DNA from: Halothece sp. PCC 7418
GTDB taxonomy: Bacteria > Cyanobacteriota > Cyanobacteriia > Cyanobacteriales > Rubidibacteraceae
Reading direction: 5' to 3'
DNA: 64,000 nucleotides
NCBI RefSeq assembly: GCF_000317635.1
Contig: NC_019779.1
Span: 3,038,001-3,102,000, forward strand
A model generated the notes under the pieces. The model was not told the DNA's origin. It did no database searches and worked only from the letters and a program-made list of their open reading frames with translations. This document shows, one piece after another, positions 44,659-53,545 of this stretch; position 1 is the stretch's first letter; the number at the start of each line of letters is the position of its first letter. Made by a program: the position numbers and the translations under genes.

Positions 44659-47166
44659 GTTAAACTCAGCAGGGAAGTCGCCCTCCCTACTGGTCTTCAG
44701 AACGAAGCATGAAAGTTTCCCTTCACTTCGCTCCTCTCTAAGACAACCTATTGTCATTAGGCACATCCTTCATAACTACCATCATTACGAGATTTTACAT
44801 CATGGCAATGTCGATGGAGAAGTTGTTTATTTCTTAGGGTATTTTTACCCTTTTTACTACGAGGCGTTATATGGTCAACCTCCCACAAATCTCCATCTTG
44901 GAAGTGTAGTCCGCAAATTGCACACTTTCCTTTTTGGGTTTTAAGAAGTTTTGCAACTTCAACCTTTACGTCAGGGTATGAACCCATTCTGGAACTCCAA
45001 TAACGCCAGTCCCCATTGAACGGTGAAGCATCTCCTTTCACTTTCACATAATTTTGGTGAGGTGTCCAGCTATGCTTTATTAGGTAGAGTCCATCTGTTG
45101 ATGAGAAGACCCATTTATCTTTCCTACTTTTGACAGCTTGTCTCCAGTATTTATTAGTAACCCATTCCCAGTTCTTATTAGGATGACGGCGTTTTGCCCA
45201 TCGACGAAGTTTAGACCACATCTTGTTATCTAAGTCTTTGAAGGTTTCAAAACTACAGCAGGCTGAGTAATAATTAGACCATCCCTTGATGATAGAATTT
45301 AATTCTTGGATTAAATTTATCTGATTCGATGCTTGATGACGGTCGATGGTATCAGCCAGTTTTTGATAATGTAGCTTCACCTTTTCGTCCGAGGGCTTGA
45401 TTATTGTCATCAAATTCGATTTTTTCTTGCCATGCTGATGTTTTCCTACCTCATACTGTCGAATTGTGAACCCCAAGAAGTCGAAACCCACTTTATCATC
45501 TTCTACAGTTTTGGCGGTATGGCAAATGCGTGTCTTCGATGGTTTCAATTCACAACCAATTTTAGAGAGGAAATCCTCAATTATTACTTTACATTCCTCC
45601 ACAATTTCCCGATTCCAGTGCATTAACACGAAATCATCTGCATATCTTACAAAGTCAAGGGTTCTTAATTTGTCCCGTTTACCTTTTATTCCAACCCTTT
45701 CTGGGGGTTGATTGACAATGTATTCCCTGACTATGGTTTCTAACCCATGAAGGGCTATATTTGCTAATAACGGAGAAATGACCCCGCCTTGTGGAGTACC
45801 CTCTTTTGTGGGAAATAATGACCCACCATCAACGATTCCTGCTTTTAGCCACGCTCTAATCTGTCGAGCGAAGGTCGGAGATGTATTCAATTTTTGTAGT
45901 AAGTAATCATGGTTGATACGGTCGAAACATTTGGATATATCTGCATCTAGGACGTATTTGTCCTTAGTTCTTAATCCATTCCATATTGCTTCTATGGCAT
46001 CGTGACAAGCTCGTCCTTTTCTGAATCCATAAGAGTTAGGTTCAAACTTTGCTTCCCATTCTGGTTCTAATGCCAGTTTTAGTACAGCTTGCTTAGCCCG
46101 TTCATAAAGAGTCGGTATTCCTAACCCGCGTTTAGAGCCATCGGATTTTGGTATCCATACTCTTCGAGCAGGCTTTGATTTATTTGCAAATTGAAGTGAA
46201 CCAGCCAAGGTCAACCTTTCGGGAGGAGTTAACGATTTAACCCCGTCCACACCAGCCGTTCTTTTTCCTTGGTTGTCCTGCGGTACGGTTCTCACTGCGA
46301 ACAGCTTTGCGTAAAAGGACTTTGACAACAATCTTTGGAGTTTACGAACCTTTTTGACATCACCACGTTGGGACGCTTGATAGATGCGCTTTTGGAGCTT
46401 AAAAACTTTGACTTCAACTTTCTTCCAATTGATATTCCGCCACAACCACGTCGGGTCGTCCATTCGGAAGGTCAAGAAGGAAAGCCAAAACCATCGTCTA
46501 TATTTAGTAACTAGCCCAGAGGACTGTCTCATAACTTATTAACTCTACTTAGTACCCCTATCTTTTGTCTTACAGTGAGTTCGTCAGCATATCCCTCCTT
46601 TTTATTAGAGGGCGTTCGCTTCTAACTCAATCCCACCCTTCGGTATCCTGACAGATGACCCAGATTTTGCGCCTTTGGTTTGGCTACTCAGTCTATCGAC
46701 CTTGACTGAGAGATATCCGAGGGGTTAACTCGTTCCCTATTTCCTTTGATTGTGACCTTAGACCCTTACTATCCACCGACGGTATTTTGATGCGCGATTT
46801 AAGAATACGAATGCTTAAATCCAACCGTCTTCACCTTTTGTGTCCTGAGTGTCAACTCCTTTCTCAGGGTAAGGATTACGATGGTTCAAGCGTAAGTTCG
46901 TCTCCTAGCCATAGTCACGTTCTAGCAGGAGGTCGTCAAGCGAGTTCAGACTTATCCCACATTTAACTACCCTGCTTTATCTTCACGTAACCAACGTTTT
47001 GATAAGGGTAGCGATGTCATCCCGCACACTGGGATGATTGGACTTGGCAAATGAGCCTCACCAATAAGGAGATAGAGTTCAGACGGACTCCAAGGGGAGT
47101 TTTCGTCTGGGATGGCTCGAAAAGAGGTTTGAGACCCCTGCGACTTCACCACCCAACGAGTCGCAC
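44659..47166 (-). mobile_element. Group II intron (2508 bp) inserted in tnpB
   Basis: The intron starts with the consensus GTGCGAC (first base at 47166, minus strand) and ends with GTTTAAC (last base at 44659). Near the 3' end a domain V is visible (44700-44733, minus strand: GAGCGAAG paired with CTTCGTTC, an AGC triad and a GGAA-type loop), followed by a domain VI hairpin (44668-44691). It encodes its own maturase/reverse transcriptase. It has the same orientation as tnpB, so removal from the mRNA restores the reading frame. Splicing itself is inferred, not shown. Confidence 0.85.
44757..46532 (-). CDS. ltrA: Group II intron-encoded protein (reverse transcriptase, maturase, HNH endonuclease)
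   Basis: The 591-aa frame is full length for an LtrA-like protein. The RT domain has RRVWIPKSDGSKRGLGIPTL, DADISKCFDRINHDYLL, GTPQGGVISPLLANIAL and the catalytic FVRYADDFVLM (YADD, about residue 290). A maturase (X) domain follows (GWSNYYSACCSFETF). The C-terminus is an HNH endonuclease with CAICGLHFQDGDLWEVDHITP and HRHCHDVKS. All catalytic residues are present, so both splicing help and mobility look possible. The start is uncertain: MRQSSGLV is the longest, while MDDPTWLWRNINWKK (about 25 residues in) is more like other family starts. Confidence 0.9.
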   Translation of the reverse strand: MRQSSGLVTKYRRWFWLSFLTFRMDDPTWLWRNINWKKVEVKVFKLQKRIYQASQRGDVKKVRKLQRLLSKSFYAKLFAVRTVPQDNQGKRTAGVDGVKSLTPPERLTLAGSLQFANKSKPARRVWIPKSDGSKRGLGIPTLYERAKQAVLKLALEPEWEAKFEPNSYGFRKGRACHDAIEAIWNGLRTKDKYVLDADISKCFDRINHDYLLQKLNTSPTFARQIRAWLKAGIVDGGSLFPTKEGTPQGGVISPLLANIALHGLETIVREYIVNQPPERVGIKGKRDKLRTLDFVRYADDFVLMHWNREIVEECKVIIEDFLSKIGCELKPSKTRICHTAKTVEDDKVGFDFLGFTIRQYEVGKHQHGKKKSNLMTIIKPSDEKVKLHYQKLADTIDRHQASNQINLIQELNSIIKGWSNYYSACCSFETFKDLDNKMWSKLRRWAKRRHPNKNWEWVTNKYWRQAVKSRKDKWVFSSTDGLYLIKHSWTPHQNYVKVKGDASPFNGDWRYWSSRMGSYPDVKVEVAKLLKTQKGKCAICGLHFQDGDLWEVDHITPRSKKGKNTLRNKQLLHRHCHDVKSRNDGSYEGCA

Positions 47167-47929
47167 TCGTATGTTCTTTACGCTGCCTACTTATTCTTAA
47201 ATGTGCTTTTCCTAACTTCTGTCTAGCTTTTTTGCGATTAGATGAACCTTTCTGTTTCTTAGAAAGGCGACGTTGAAGGTGTTTTAACTTCTGTTCACCT
47301 TCCCTAAAGAAACGAGGATTGGGTTCTTTATGTCCATTAGAGTCGGTGTAAAATGACTCTAAACCAACATCTAAGCCAATAGTTTTCTTAGTGGGTTCTA
47401 ATTGTTCTTTAACTTCTTTATTGATTAAGAATTGGCAGTAATATCCATCAGCACGACGAACTAAACGGACTCGTTTAATTTCATCAGGGTGATAGAAATG
47501 GAGGTCTATAGTCCCAACTAACTTAACTCGACCAATTCCTTTTTTGTCGGTGAAAGTAATATGCTTTCGGGTGTTTAAGTCCAGTTTCCAACCGCAGGTT
47601 TTATATTCAACGCTTCGGTTGTTTTTCTGAAACTGGGGATACCCTTTTTTACCTTTGATTCCCTTTTTACAGTTATCGTAAAACCGACTAATTGCAGACC
47701 AAGCCCGTTCAGCAGCCGATTGTCGAGCCATCGAGTTTAATTCTTTCGCCCAAGAAAACTCTTCTGCTAATTGTTTGCAGAGTTTGTTCAAAGCATATTT
47801 GTTAACGCCTTGATTATCCATCCAGTAACGAAGGCATTTATTTCGGATGAACTGAGTCGTCCGAATTGCTTCATCAATGGCTTGGTATTGAGTTTTTTTG
47901 GCTTTGACCTTAAACTCTAAAACAAACAT
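47167..47929 (-). CDS. tnpB: tnpB, exon 1 (N-terminal part)
   Basis: Starting with MFVLEFKVKAKKTQYQAIDE, this frame encodes the helical N-terminal and the start of the RuvC region: TIGLDVGLESFYTDSNG holds the first RuvC Asp (about residue 187), and the basic stretch LQRRLSKKQKGSSNRKKARQ follows. It ends at HTK-type codons at 47167, where the intron begins. A gene caller reads on into the intron to 46967 and gives about 66 false C-terminal residues (TSATRWVVKSQG and following). Exon 2 is at 44168-44658. Confidence 0.85.
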
Positions 47930-48005
47930 TTTATGCTGAACTTGCTGGTTAAATTTATTCTAACACAAAGATTTAAGAGTGTCCTGTCGGACTTCTGTTT
48001 GAGGC

Positions 48006-48059
48006 GTGACGATTCATCCCCCATTAACACTGACGGTATAATGGGGGTCTTCTCGTCAC
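48006..48059 (-). repeat. Nested hairpin in the left end of the tnpB element
   Basis: GTGACGA/TCGTCAC forms the outer stem and CCCCCATTA/TAATGGGGG the inner stem. The structure lies upstream of tnpB, as for the left end of IS605-type elements. Confidence 0.85.
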
Positions 48060-48068
48060 ATTCAGATA

Positions 48069-48096
48069 AATCCCCCCTTTCCTTTGCAAAGGGGGG
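48069..48096. repeat. Palindromic cyanobacterial intergenic repeat
   Basis: CCCCCCTTT (48072-48080) pairs with AAAGGGGGG (48087-48095) with CCTTTGC in between. Similar CCCCCTTTGC/GCAAAGGGGG palindromes occur widely between cyanobacterial genes. It sits between the IS left end and the nuclease gene's 3' end. Confidence 0.6.
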
Positions 48097-48117
48097 AGAG
48101 GTGGGATTGATACAAGA

Positions 48118-48140
48118 CAAACTGTCTTTAATGACAGATC
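48118..48140 (-). terminator. Weak hairpin downstream of the secreted nuclease gene
   Basis: On the minus strand CTGTC-ATTAAA-GACAG is followed by TTTGTCTTG. The stem is only 5 bp, so this is a weak candidate terminator for the gene that ends at 48153. Confidence 0.35.
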
Positions 48141-48152
48141 AGGAATTTCAGA

Positions 48153-51100
48153 TTAGATGAAGCTCAATTCATCGCTAGTGTCGAAATCGGTTTCTCCTTC
48201 CATAATCAGGCTAGAGGGAAACGGTTCATTGATTTGGCTCGCACTCAACTCACTGATTCCAGCGTCTGTTTCTTGTAATGTTAATGCTGTAATTGCGCCA
48301 TCGATTTCTTCTCCATCTTCAAAACTTTCTCCGCCAAAGGTGATTTCACCGCCAGCAACAGCCACCTCGGTACTGCCATCATCAAAATTGACAGCACTGG
48401 TTGTGTTGGGAGAAGCTAGAATCTCGGCAGTCAGATTATCATTGCCATCAAGGATTTCCAGAGTCGAACCATCCCGTCGGTAGGTAAAATCGCTGCTAGT
48501 CCCAGTCAGATTGATGGTTGCACCTGCGTCTAAATTGTTAGCACCAGCCCCTTCTTCAATATTGAAGGTGCGAGAGCGATCTTGCGTTCCTGCAAAGTCC
48601 ATGAAGAATCCAGAACTCACGGGAACGACTTGCGGTGCATTCTCTTGAAGAATCGTTATCGTATTAGAAATAATGGGAGCATTGATAGTAATGGTGACTG
48701 TGGCTGTATCACTGTTGCCATTACCATCGCTGACAGTGTAGGTAAAGCTATCACTCTCGGTGTCTCCACCATCGAGATCCTCAAACTGACCATTGGGATC
48801 ATAGTCAAAAGACCCGTTCTCATTCAGGGTGAGGAGGGCTCCCGACTCTAAAGCGATTTCGTTCCCGACTTCATTGCTGTCACCATTAACGGCGGTGATC
48901 GTCAGTGTGTCTCCATCGGGATCACTATCGTTGGCTAAAACCCCATTCTCGGCGTTAACACTCAGGACTGTTTCTTGATTTGTGGTCAAACTATCAGCAC
49001 TGGCAACGGGGGGTTGGTTTTCGGGTTCTTCATTAGCAATATTGATCCCGTATAAGGTGGTTGAACCACTGATTTCGTTTCCGACAGCGAGTAAGGGTTG
49101 ACCATTGGGGCTTTCTTCAGCAGAAATAAAGTCAAAGCCTTCGGGTCCTAAATCCCCTGCTGCGGGATTGAGACTTTCATCCTCAAGTTGTACCGAAATC
49201 GGATCGCCATTGTCATCAACAAAGTTGCGATTATTGATGTACTGAACGAACTCAGGGGAAGTGGGGTCAGACAGGTTGTAAACCATGATGCCACCGATGC
49301 GTTCTAAACCAATGAAAGCATAAGGGGTTCCCTCAATAACGCCTGTCGCGATCGCTTCTGGTTCGGGTCCTTTGGCATCACTGCGAGCATCAAACTCGTT
49401 TTCGTCGTTGTCGTTATTGAAAGCAATTTCAGGTAAGATCCCTTGCTGAATTTGATCGGCAATAATCTTCTCGAAATCATCGCCGCTATCAAAGATCAAG
49501 TTACCCGATTCATCAAAGACAGAGAAGGAACGACCGCCGTAGTTATAGAGTTGTTCAATTAAGCCATCATCATCGGTATCGCCAGTAGCACTGGTAAAGT
49601 CGAGTTCGCCCAGACGATCTTCGGCTAAGAGATCTTCTACAGTTTCTCCTGGGAAGACTTCATCACCAAGGACATCTGGATTACCATCATCATCGAGATC
49701 GAGTAACTCATTTTCTAATAAGTCATCGAGACCGACTTCTTCACTGAAAGTGTCGTAATCCCGAGCATCCCCTTCATTGGCAGTTACAATGTAGCTTTCA
49801 CCATCAACTTCAAAGCTGGCAATGGAGTCAGGCTGATACATTCCAAGGGAAGGAATGGTCTGGAAGTTAATGCCATCTTCATCGCTAGCATCCAGTTCAT
49901 TTTCAGGGAGGCTATGGTCTTTAAACCCAAGCGGTAAGATATCGGTAACTTCACCGCTATTGAGATCCACGACGGCAAAAGCATTATTTTCTTGCAGAGA
50001 GACATAAGCAGTGGTGCTATCCGCATTCACTGTAATGTATTCTGGTTCTAAGTCTTGAGCAACAGTGGCATCGGGTCCAAAGATTCGCACACCAGCATCT
50101 TCGAGAGCTTCTTGCTGATTGTTAAATGCTCCAAAACCAGCTTCGGTAACATTATTATCGGTAACATTTTCAACACCGCTAGAAATCTCAATGATGCTAA
50201 TTGAACCTTCTGGATCAACGGTATAGTCATCATTGGGTTCCCCTTCATTGGCGACTAAAACTTTCGAGCCATCTGGGGTAAAGGTGACCATGTCAGGGAG
50301 GAAGCCCACTTGTACAATACTGAGGAAGTTACCATCGACATCATAGAATAGAACTGCACCACGTTCTTGAATGCTGTCGTCCGCTACGTTGGTATTTTCA
50401 ACAGCAACCGCCACAATGCCATTATTAACAGCAACACTGTTAAATGCACTATTTGTGTCTCCTATCGTAATAGAATTTTCTAGTGCAGTTGGGTTACTCG
50501 GATCGCTAACGTCGAGGATATCAATCGTTGATGCGTTAGAGTTGACAACAAATAAGCGTTCGCTCCCTGCATCATAAGCAACAATTTCTGCTGCTCCTTC
50601 GTCAAAAACGCCAGTTTCAAAACGTCCCAGTTCCACCAGAGAAATCTCTCCGCTGCCTTTTGGTGGGAAGGTAAATCCAGCAACTAAGGGGTCGTGGTCG
50701 CTGGCGGAATCGGCAAATTCGCTGTTGGTATGAACGATATCTTCGCTTGCCCCGTTTTTGAGGTTGTCGCTGACCAGAATGTGGTCTAGGCTTTGGGAGT
50801 TGCCTTGGAAGATAAAGCTGTAGCGTTCGTTTTCTGCAAAGTTGTCGGTGAGGTTGTTGAGGCTAGAACCTAGAATTTCATCAACAGGGGAAACGAATTC
50901 AAATTCGTTGAGATCTCCCAACGCCACAACGTTGGCATTAGGGTTTTCGTTTAAAATCTCATCTACATAGTCTTTGACGGCATTAGCTTGTCTGGTTCGT
51001 TCGTCGAGAGAACCATTGACTTCTACTTCTTCCTGCCGTTCCTCGAAGGGTTGTTCGACACCGAAAATGGGACTGCTACCGCCTTTGGAGGAGAAGTGAT

Positions 51101-53036
51101 TATTCACTAGGGTAATCTGCTCTCCGTTAAATTCAAAGGTAGCAGACAGGGGAATGCGACCGCCAAAGAAGGGATTATCTTCGTTTTGTGCTTGGTCTTG
51201 GGGGTCGGTGAGGGGTTCTACCGAATCTTCCACCAAATCCACTCGTTCTGGATTGTACAGGAAGGCGTTGCGAATGTTACCCCCTGGTTGACCGCCAGTG
51301 GGACGAACGATTTCGCCGTCTTCGTTCTCAAAGGCAGGTACAAGACCAGGAGTGTCGATAAATTCGTAGTTGGGACCGCCAGCGTCGGCAATGGCATCGG
51401 CGAGGGTTTGCAGGGTTTGGTCGGCAGCACTCACCTCGGTGATTTCAGCCCCGTCGTTGTCTTGGATTTCCTGCAAGGCGATGATGTCTGGGGTGTTAAG
51501 GTTGTTGGTAATTTGCTGCGCGATCGCGTCAAACTGACCCTCTCCCACATCGTCATCTACTTCATCGGAATCTTGGTCGTCAACCAACGCCACATCTTCC
51601 ACCTTCGGGTCTAAATTCAGTACGTTATAGGTAGCAATGGTGAACTGTTCCCCACCCGCTTCGATTTCGGTAGTTTCTGGTTCGAGATCCGAGTCGGTGG
51701 CGTTGAATTCCTGAGTGGGATGAATTTGAAAGTTACCAAAGTCGTAGCTGATGACACCAGTGACATCCCCCAGTTGCGAACCGACATTGACTTGAGGAAA
51801 CTCAAAGTTCGCCAGTAGAGCCTCATTAAAATCAATTTGGACTTTTTCGGGGTTAAAATCGTCAGGACTAATGTTTAAGGTGCCGCGATCGCTGATTCCA
51901 GTCGCATTTTCCCCACCATCAACGACTGTGAAAATCTCACCAAAACGATTGGTTGGACCGACAGCAACTGCATCTGCTGCTGTTACCCGCATTCCTTCCA
52001 AGGATTCAAAGAAATCAATGCCATCGGAATCGGGTTGGAATTGGCTAAAGTCATCGTCTTCGATGTTTTCGGTGGGAGGGGTACGACCAGCTTCGCCAAT
52101 GACCGTCGCATCGGGAAGGTCGTTACCTGTGGAAAGTTCTGTAATGTTGGAAACGTTGAAAATTTGGGTAGTGGAAAGATTTCCCGTATCTGCACCGCCA
52201 GGGAAAAATTCGCTGATCTCTCCTTCCACTTCCACTTCATCGCCAACGCTGACATCAGGCGGTGACGAAAAACCAGTAAACACAAAAATGCCGTCAGAAG
52301 TAGCTACATTGTTGTCGCCGTTGGGGTCTTGCAAGTAAAAACCAATGGAATCAACTGCAGTAACAATTCCCGAAGTCATAACGGATTCACCGTTAAAGGG
52401 GGATAGGTGACTTGCGCCTTGGATTTCGTAAATGGGGACTTGCTCTCCTGAGGAGATAGTAATTCCCAAATCATCGTTGTTGCGGGGTTCAATTTTGAAA
52501 TTGCTGAAAGAAAAGTTTAGCGGTCCTTGCAAAAATTCTAAATTCTCGCCCCCCTCGGGGTCGAAGGTGATATCTCCCAAATCATCGACCCGAACCGACC
52601 CAGAACCGTCATCGATGGCAAACTCGCCAAAGTCATCATCAGGACCATCGGGGTTAGCGTCGGTGACTGCTACGTCTTCGGTACGAACGAAGACCGATTC
52701 CCATTGTTCCTGACCTACATTTCCCGTCGGCAAAACTTCTGCTTCTGGTAGGTCGTTACCGCTACTGAGAACGTTAACTGTTCCGTTGGCAATTTGGGTT
52801 AAGCCAAAGAATTCCTCTACTTCTCCTTCAACTTCAATTTCATCGCCAACTTCTAGATCGGCATTGGGTTGAAATAAAAACAGACCGTTCCAAGGTCCAG
52901 GACCGTCTTGAATAAACACGCGATCGCCGCCATCATAAACTCCCGTGACGATACCTTGGGTTGTGACTGTATTCCCCACCTCTGGGAAACTGCCATCGGA
53001 ATTGGTGGTATTCTGAATCTCAAAAATGGTAGCCAT
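48153..53036 (-). CDS. Secreted ExeM/NucH-type endonuclease fused to choice-of-anchor-I and cadherin-like domains
   Basis: The 1627-aa protein has no Sec signal peptide and is very acidic. An N-terminal tandem of OB/lamin-tail-like domains (about 1-450, with MATIFEIQNTTNSDG and VIYD-type repeats) precedes an endonuclease/exonuclease/phosphatase domain (about 460-830: FTIATYNVLNLDPK, DIIALQEIQDNDG, LVNNHFSSKGGSS, VVALGDLNEFEF, SLDHILVS, DSASDHDPLVAGF). Then come a choice-of-anchor-I beta-propeller (about 840-1330) and a cadherin-like tandem repeat (about 1360-1460). A C-terminal tail ending FDTSDELSFI may hold a type I secretion signal. The cargo of the HlyB/HlyD pair at 8-13 kb is a plausible use, but the link is inferred. 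It would degrade extracellular DNA. Confidence 0.88.
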   Translation of the reverse strand: MATIFEIQNTTNSDGSFPEVGNTVTTQGIVTGVYDGGDRVFIQDGPGPWNGLFLFQPNADLEVGDEIEVEGEVEEFFGLTQIANGTVNVLSSGNDLPEAEVLPTGNVGQEQWESVFVRTEDVAVTDANPDGPDDDFGEFAIDDGSGSVRVDDLGDITFDPEGGENLEFLQGPLNFSFSNFKIEPRNNDDLGITISSGEQVPIYEIQGASHLSPFNGESVMTSGIVTAVDSIGFYLQDPNGDNNVATSDGIFVFTGFSSPPDVSVGDEVEVEGEISEFFPGGADTGNLSTTQIFNVSNITELSTGNDLPDATVIGEAGRTPPTENIEDDDFSQFQPDSDGIDFFESLEGMRVTAADAVAVGPTNRFGEIFTVVDGGENATGISDRGTLNISPDDFNPEKVQIDFNEALLANFEFPQVNVGSQLGDVTGVISYDFGNFQIHPTQEFNATDSDLEPETTEIEAGGEQFTIATYNVLNLDPKVEDVALVDDQDSDEVDDDVGEGQFDAIAQQITNNLNTPDIIALQEIQDNDGAEITEVSAADQTLQTLADAIADAGGPNYEFIDTPGLVPAFENEDGEIVRPTGGQPGGNIRNAFLYNPERVDLVEDSVEPLTDPQDQAQNEDNPFFGGRIPLSATFEFNGEQITLVNNHFSSKGGSSPIFGVEQPFEERQEEVEVNGSLDERTRQANAVKDYVDEILNENPNANVVALGDLNEFEFVSPVDEILGSSLNNLTDNFAENERYSFIFQGNSQSLDHILVSDNLKNGASEDIVHTNSEFADSASDHDPLVAGFTFPPKGSGEISLVELGRFETGVFDEGAAEIVAYDAGSERLFVVNSNASTIDILDVSDPSNPTALENSITIGDTNSAFNSVAVNNGIVAVAVENTNVADDSIQERGAVLFYDVDGNFLSIVQVGFLPDMVTFTPDGSKVLVANEGEPNDDYTVDPEGSISIIEISSGVENVTDNNVTEAGFGAFNNQQEALEDAGVRIFGPDATVAQDLEPEYITVNADSTTAYVSLQENNAFAVVDLNSGEVTDILPLGFKDHSLPENELDASDEDGINFQTIPSLGMYQPDSIASFEVDGESYIVTANEGDARDYDTFSEEVGLDDLLENELLDLDDDGNPDVLGDEVFPGETVEDLLAEDRLGELDFTSATGDTDDDGLIEQLYNYGGRSFSVFDESGNLIFDSGDDFEKIIADQIQQGILPEIAFNNDNDENEFDARSDAKGPEPEAIATGVIEGTPYAFIGLERIGGIMVYNLSDPTSPEFVQYINNRNFVDDNGDPISVQLEDESLNPAAGDLGPEGFDFISAEESPNGQPLLAVGNEISGSTTLYGINIANEEPENQPPVASADSLTTNQETVLSVNAENGVLANDSDPDGDTLTITAVNGDSNEVGNEIALESGALLTLNENGSFDYDPNGQFEDLDGGDTESDSFTYTVSDGNGNSDTATVTITINAPIISNTITILQENAPQVVPVSSGFFMDFAGTQDRSRTFNIEEGAGANNLDAGATINLTGTSSDFTYRRDGSTLEILDGNDNLTAEILASPNTTSAVNFDDGSTEVAVAGGEITFGGESFEDGEEIDGAITALTLQETDAGISELSASQINEPFPSSLIMEGETDFDTSDELSFI

Positions 53037-53545
53037 ATATGCTTGTCCTCAATCTATGAGTGAGTTCTATGTGGTTTTTGATCGGAAAAAATGCAAATTT
53101 TGGTTATTTGTTTCCAGCCAATTAGATCAATAGACTGCAAACGACCAAAAAAAAGCGGGGTAACGTTCCCCCCCACCTCCAGAAAATGGCAAACTCGTAA
53201 TTTTAGTACGAGCAAGCTAGATGGTGAATGAATATGCTGATCGGCAGCTGGATTGTTATGGATCTGAAGTAGCTGACCAATGACATCGTTAGCCATTGGC
53301 TAGCTCAATTTTCTAAGAAGTGGAGGGAGCCTTGAGTAAGCGTTGGAAAAACGAAGACCCCTGGAGAACGGTAGTAGAACCAATCTTACGGAGCAAAATG
53401 CCAGAAATTTATAGAATTCGGCAGTTTGTTCTGATTTTTAGTTCCCCTATACAAAGTATCCTGTAAAAATTCAGTTTTTTTTAGAAAAGGTTAAAGTTTG
53501 GCTAAGAGGTCGCTATCTTATGAGCCGACTTTTTTCAATTTCATC
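53037..53545. other. Upstream region of the nuclease gene
   Basis: No gene was supported; the ORF at 53054-53296 (minus) has no recognisable content or ribosome-binding site. The region holds CTCGTA/TACGAG (about 53193-53211), a small inverted repeat, and the promoter of the nuclease gene is expected near 53040-53100. Confidence 0.4.

Larger units (their letters stand above)
44140..48062 (-). mobile_element. IS200/IS605-type tnpB element carrying a group II intron
   Basis: The element runs on the minus strand. Its left end, at the high-coordinate side, has a nested hairpin: GTGACGA (48006-48012) with TCGTCAC (48053-48059) and CCCCCATTA (48018-48026) with TAATGGGGG (48039-48047). Its right end, at the low-coordinate side, has a 12-bp hairpin TCTCCCGTTAAA/TTTAACGGGAGA (44162-44173 and 44182-44193), overlapping the tnpB stop. 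No tnpA is present. The tnpB is interrupted by a 2508-bp group II intron at 44659-47166. The exact element borders were not determined. Confidence 0.75.

Noticed and set aside
46967-47166. The C-terminal 66 residues of the called N-terminal TnpB ORF
   Set aside because: This part lies inside the group II intron, after the GTGCGAC 5' consensus, and does not match TnpB proteins.
51186-51614. 142-aa plus-strand ORF inside the nuclease gene
   Set aside because: It is a shadow of the acidic, GC-biased secreted nuclease, without a ribosome-binding site.
53054-53296. 80-aa minus-strand ORF upstream of the nuclease gene
   Set aside because: No ribosome-binding site, no recognisable content and it covers the nuclease promoter region.
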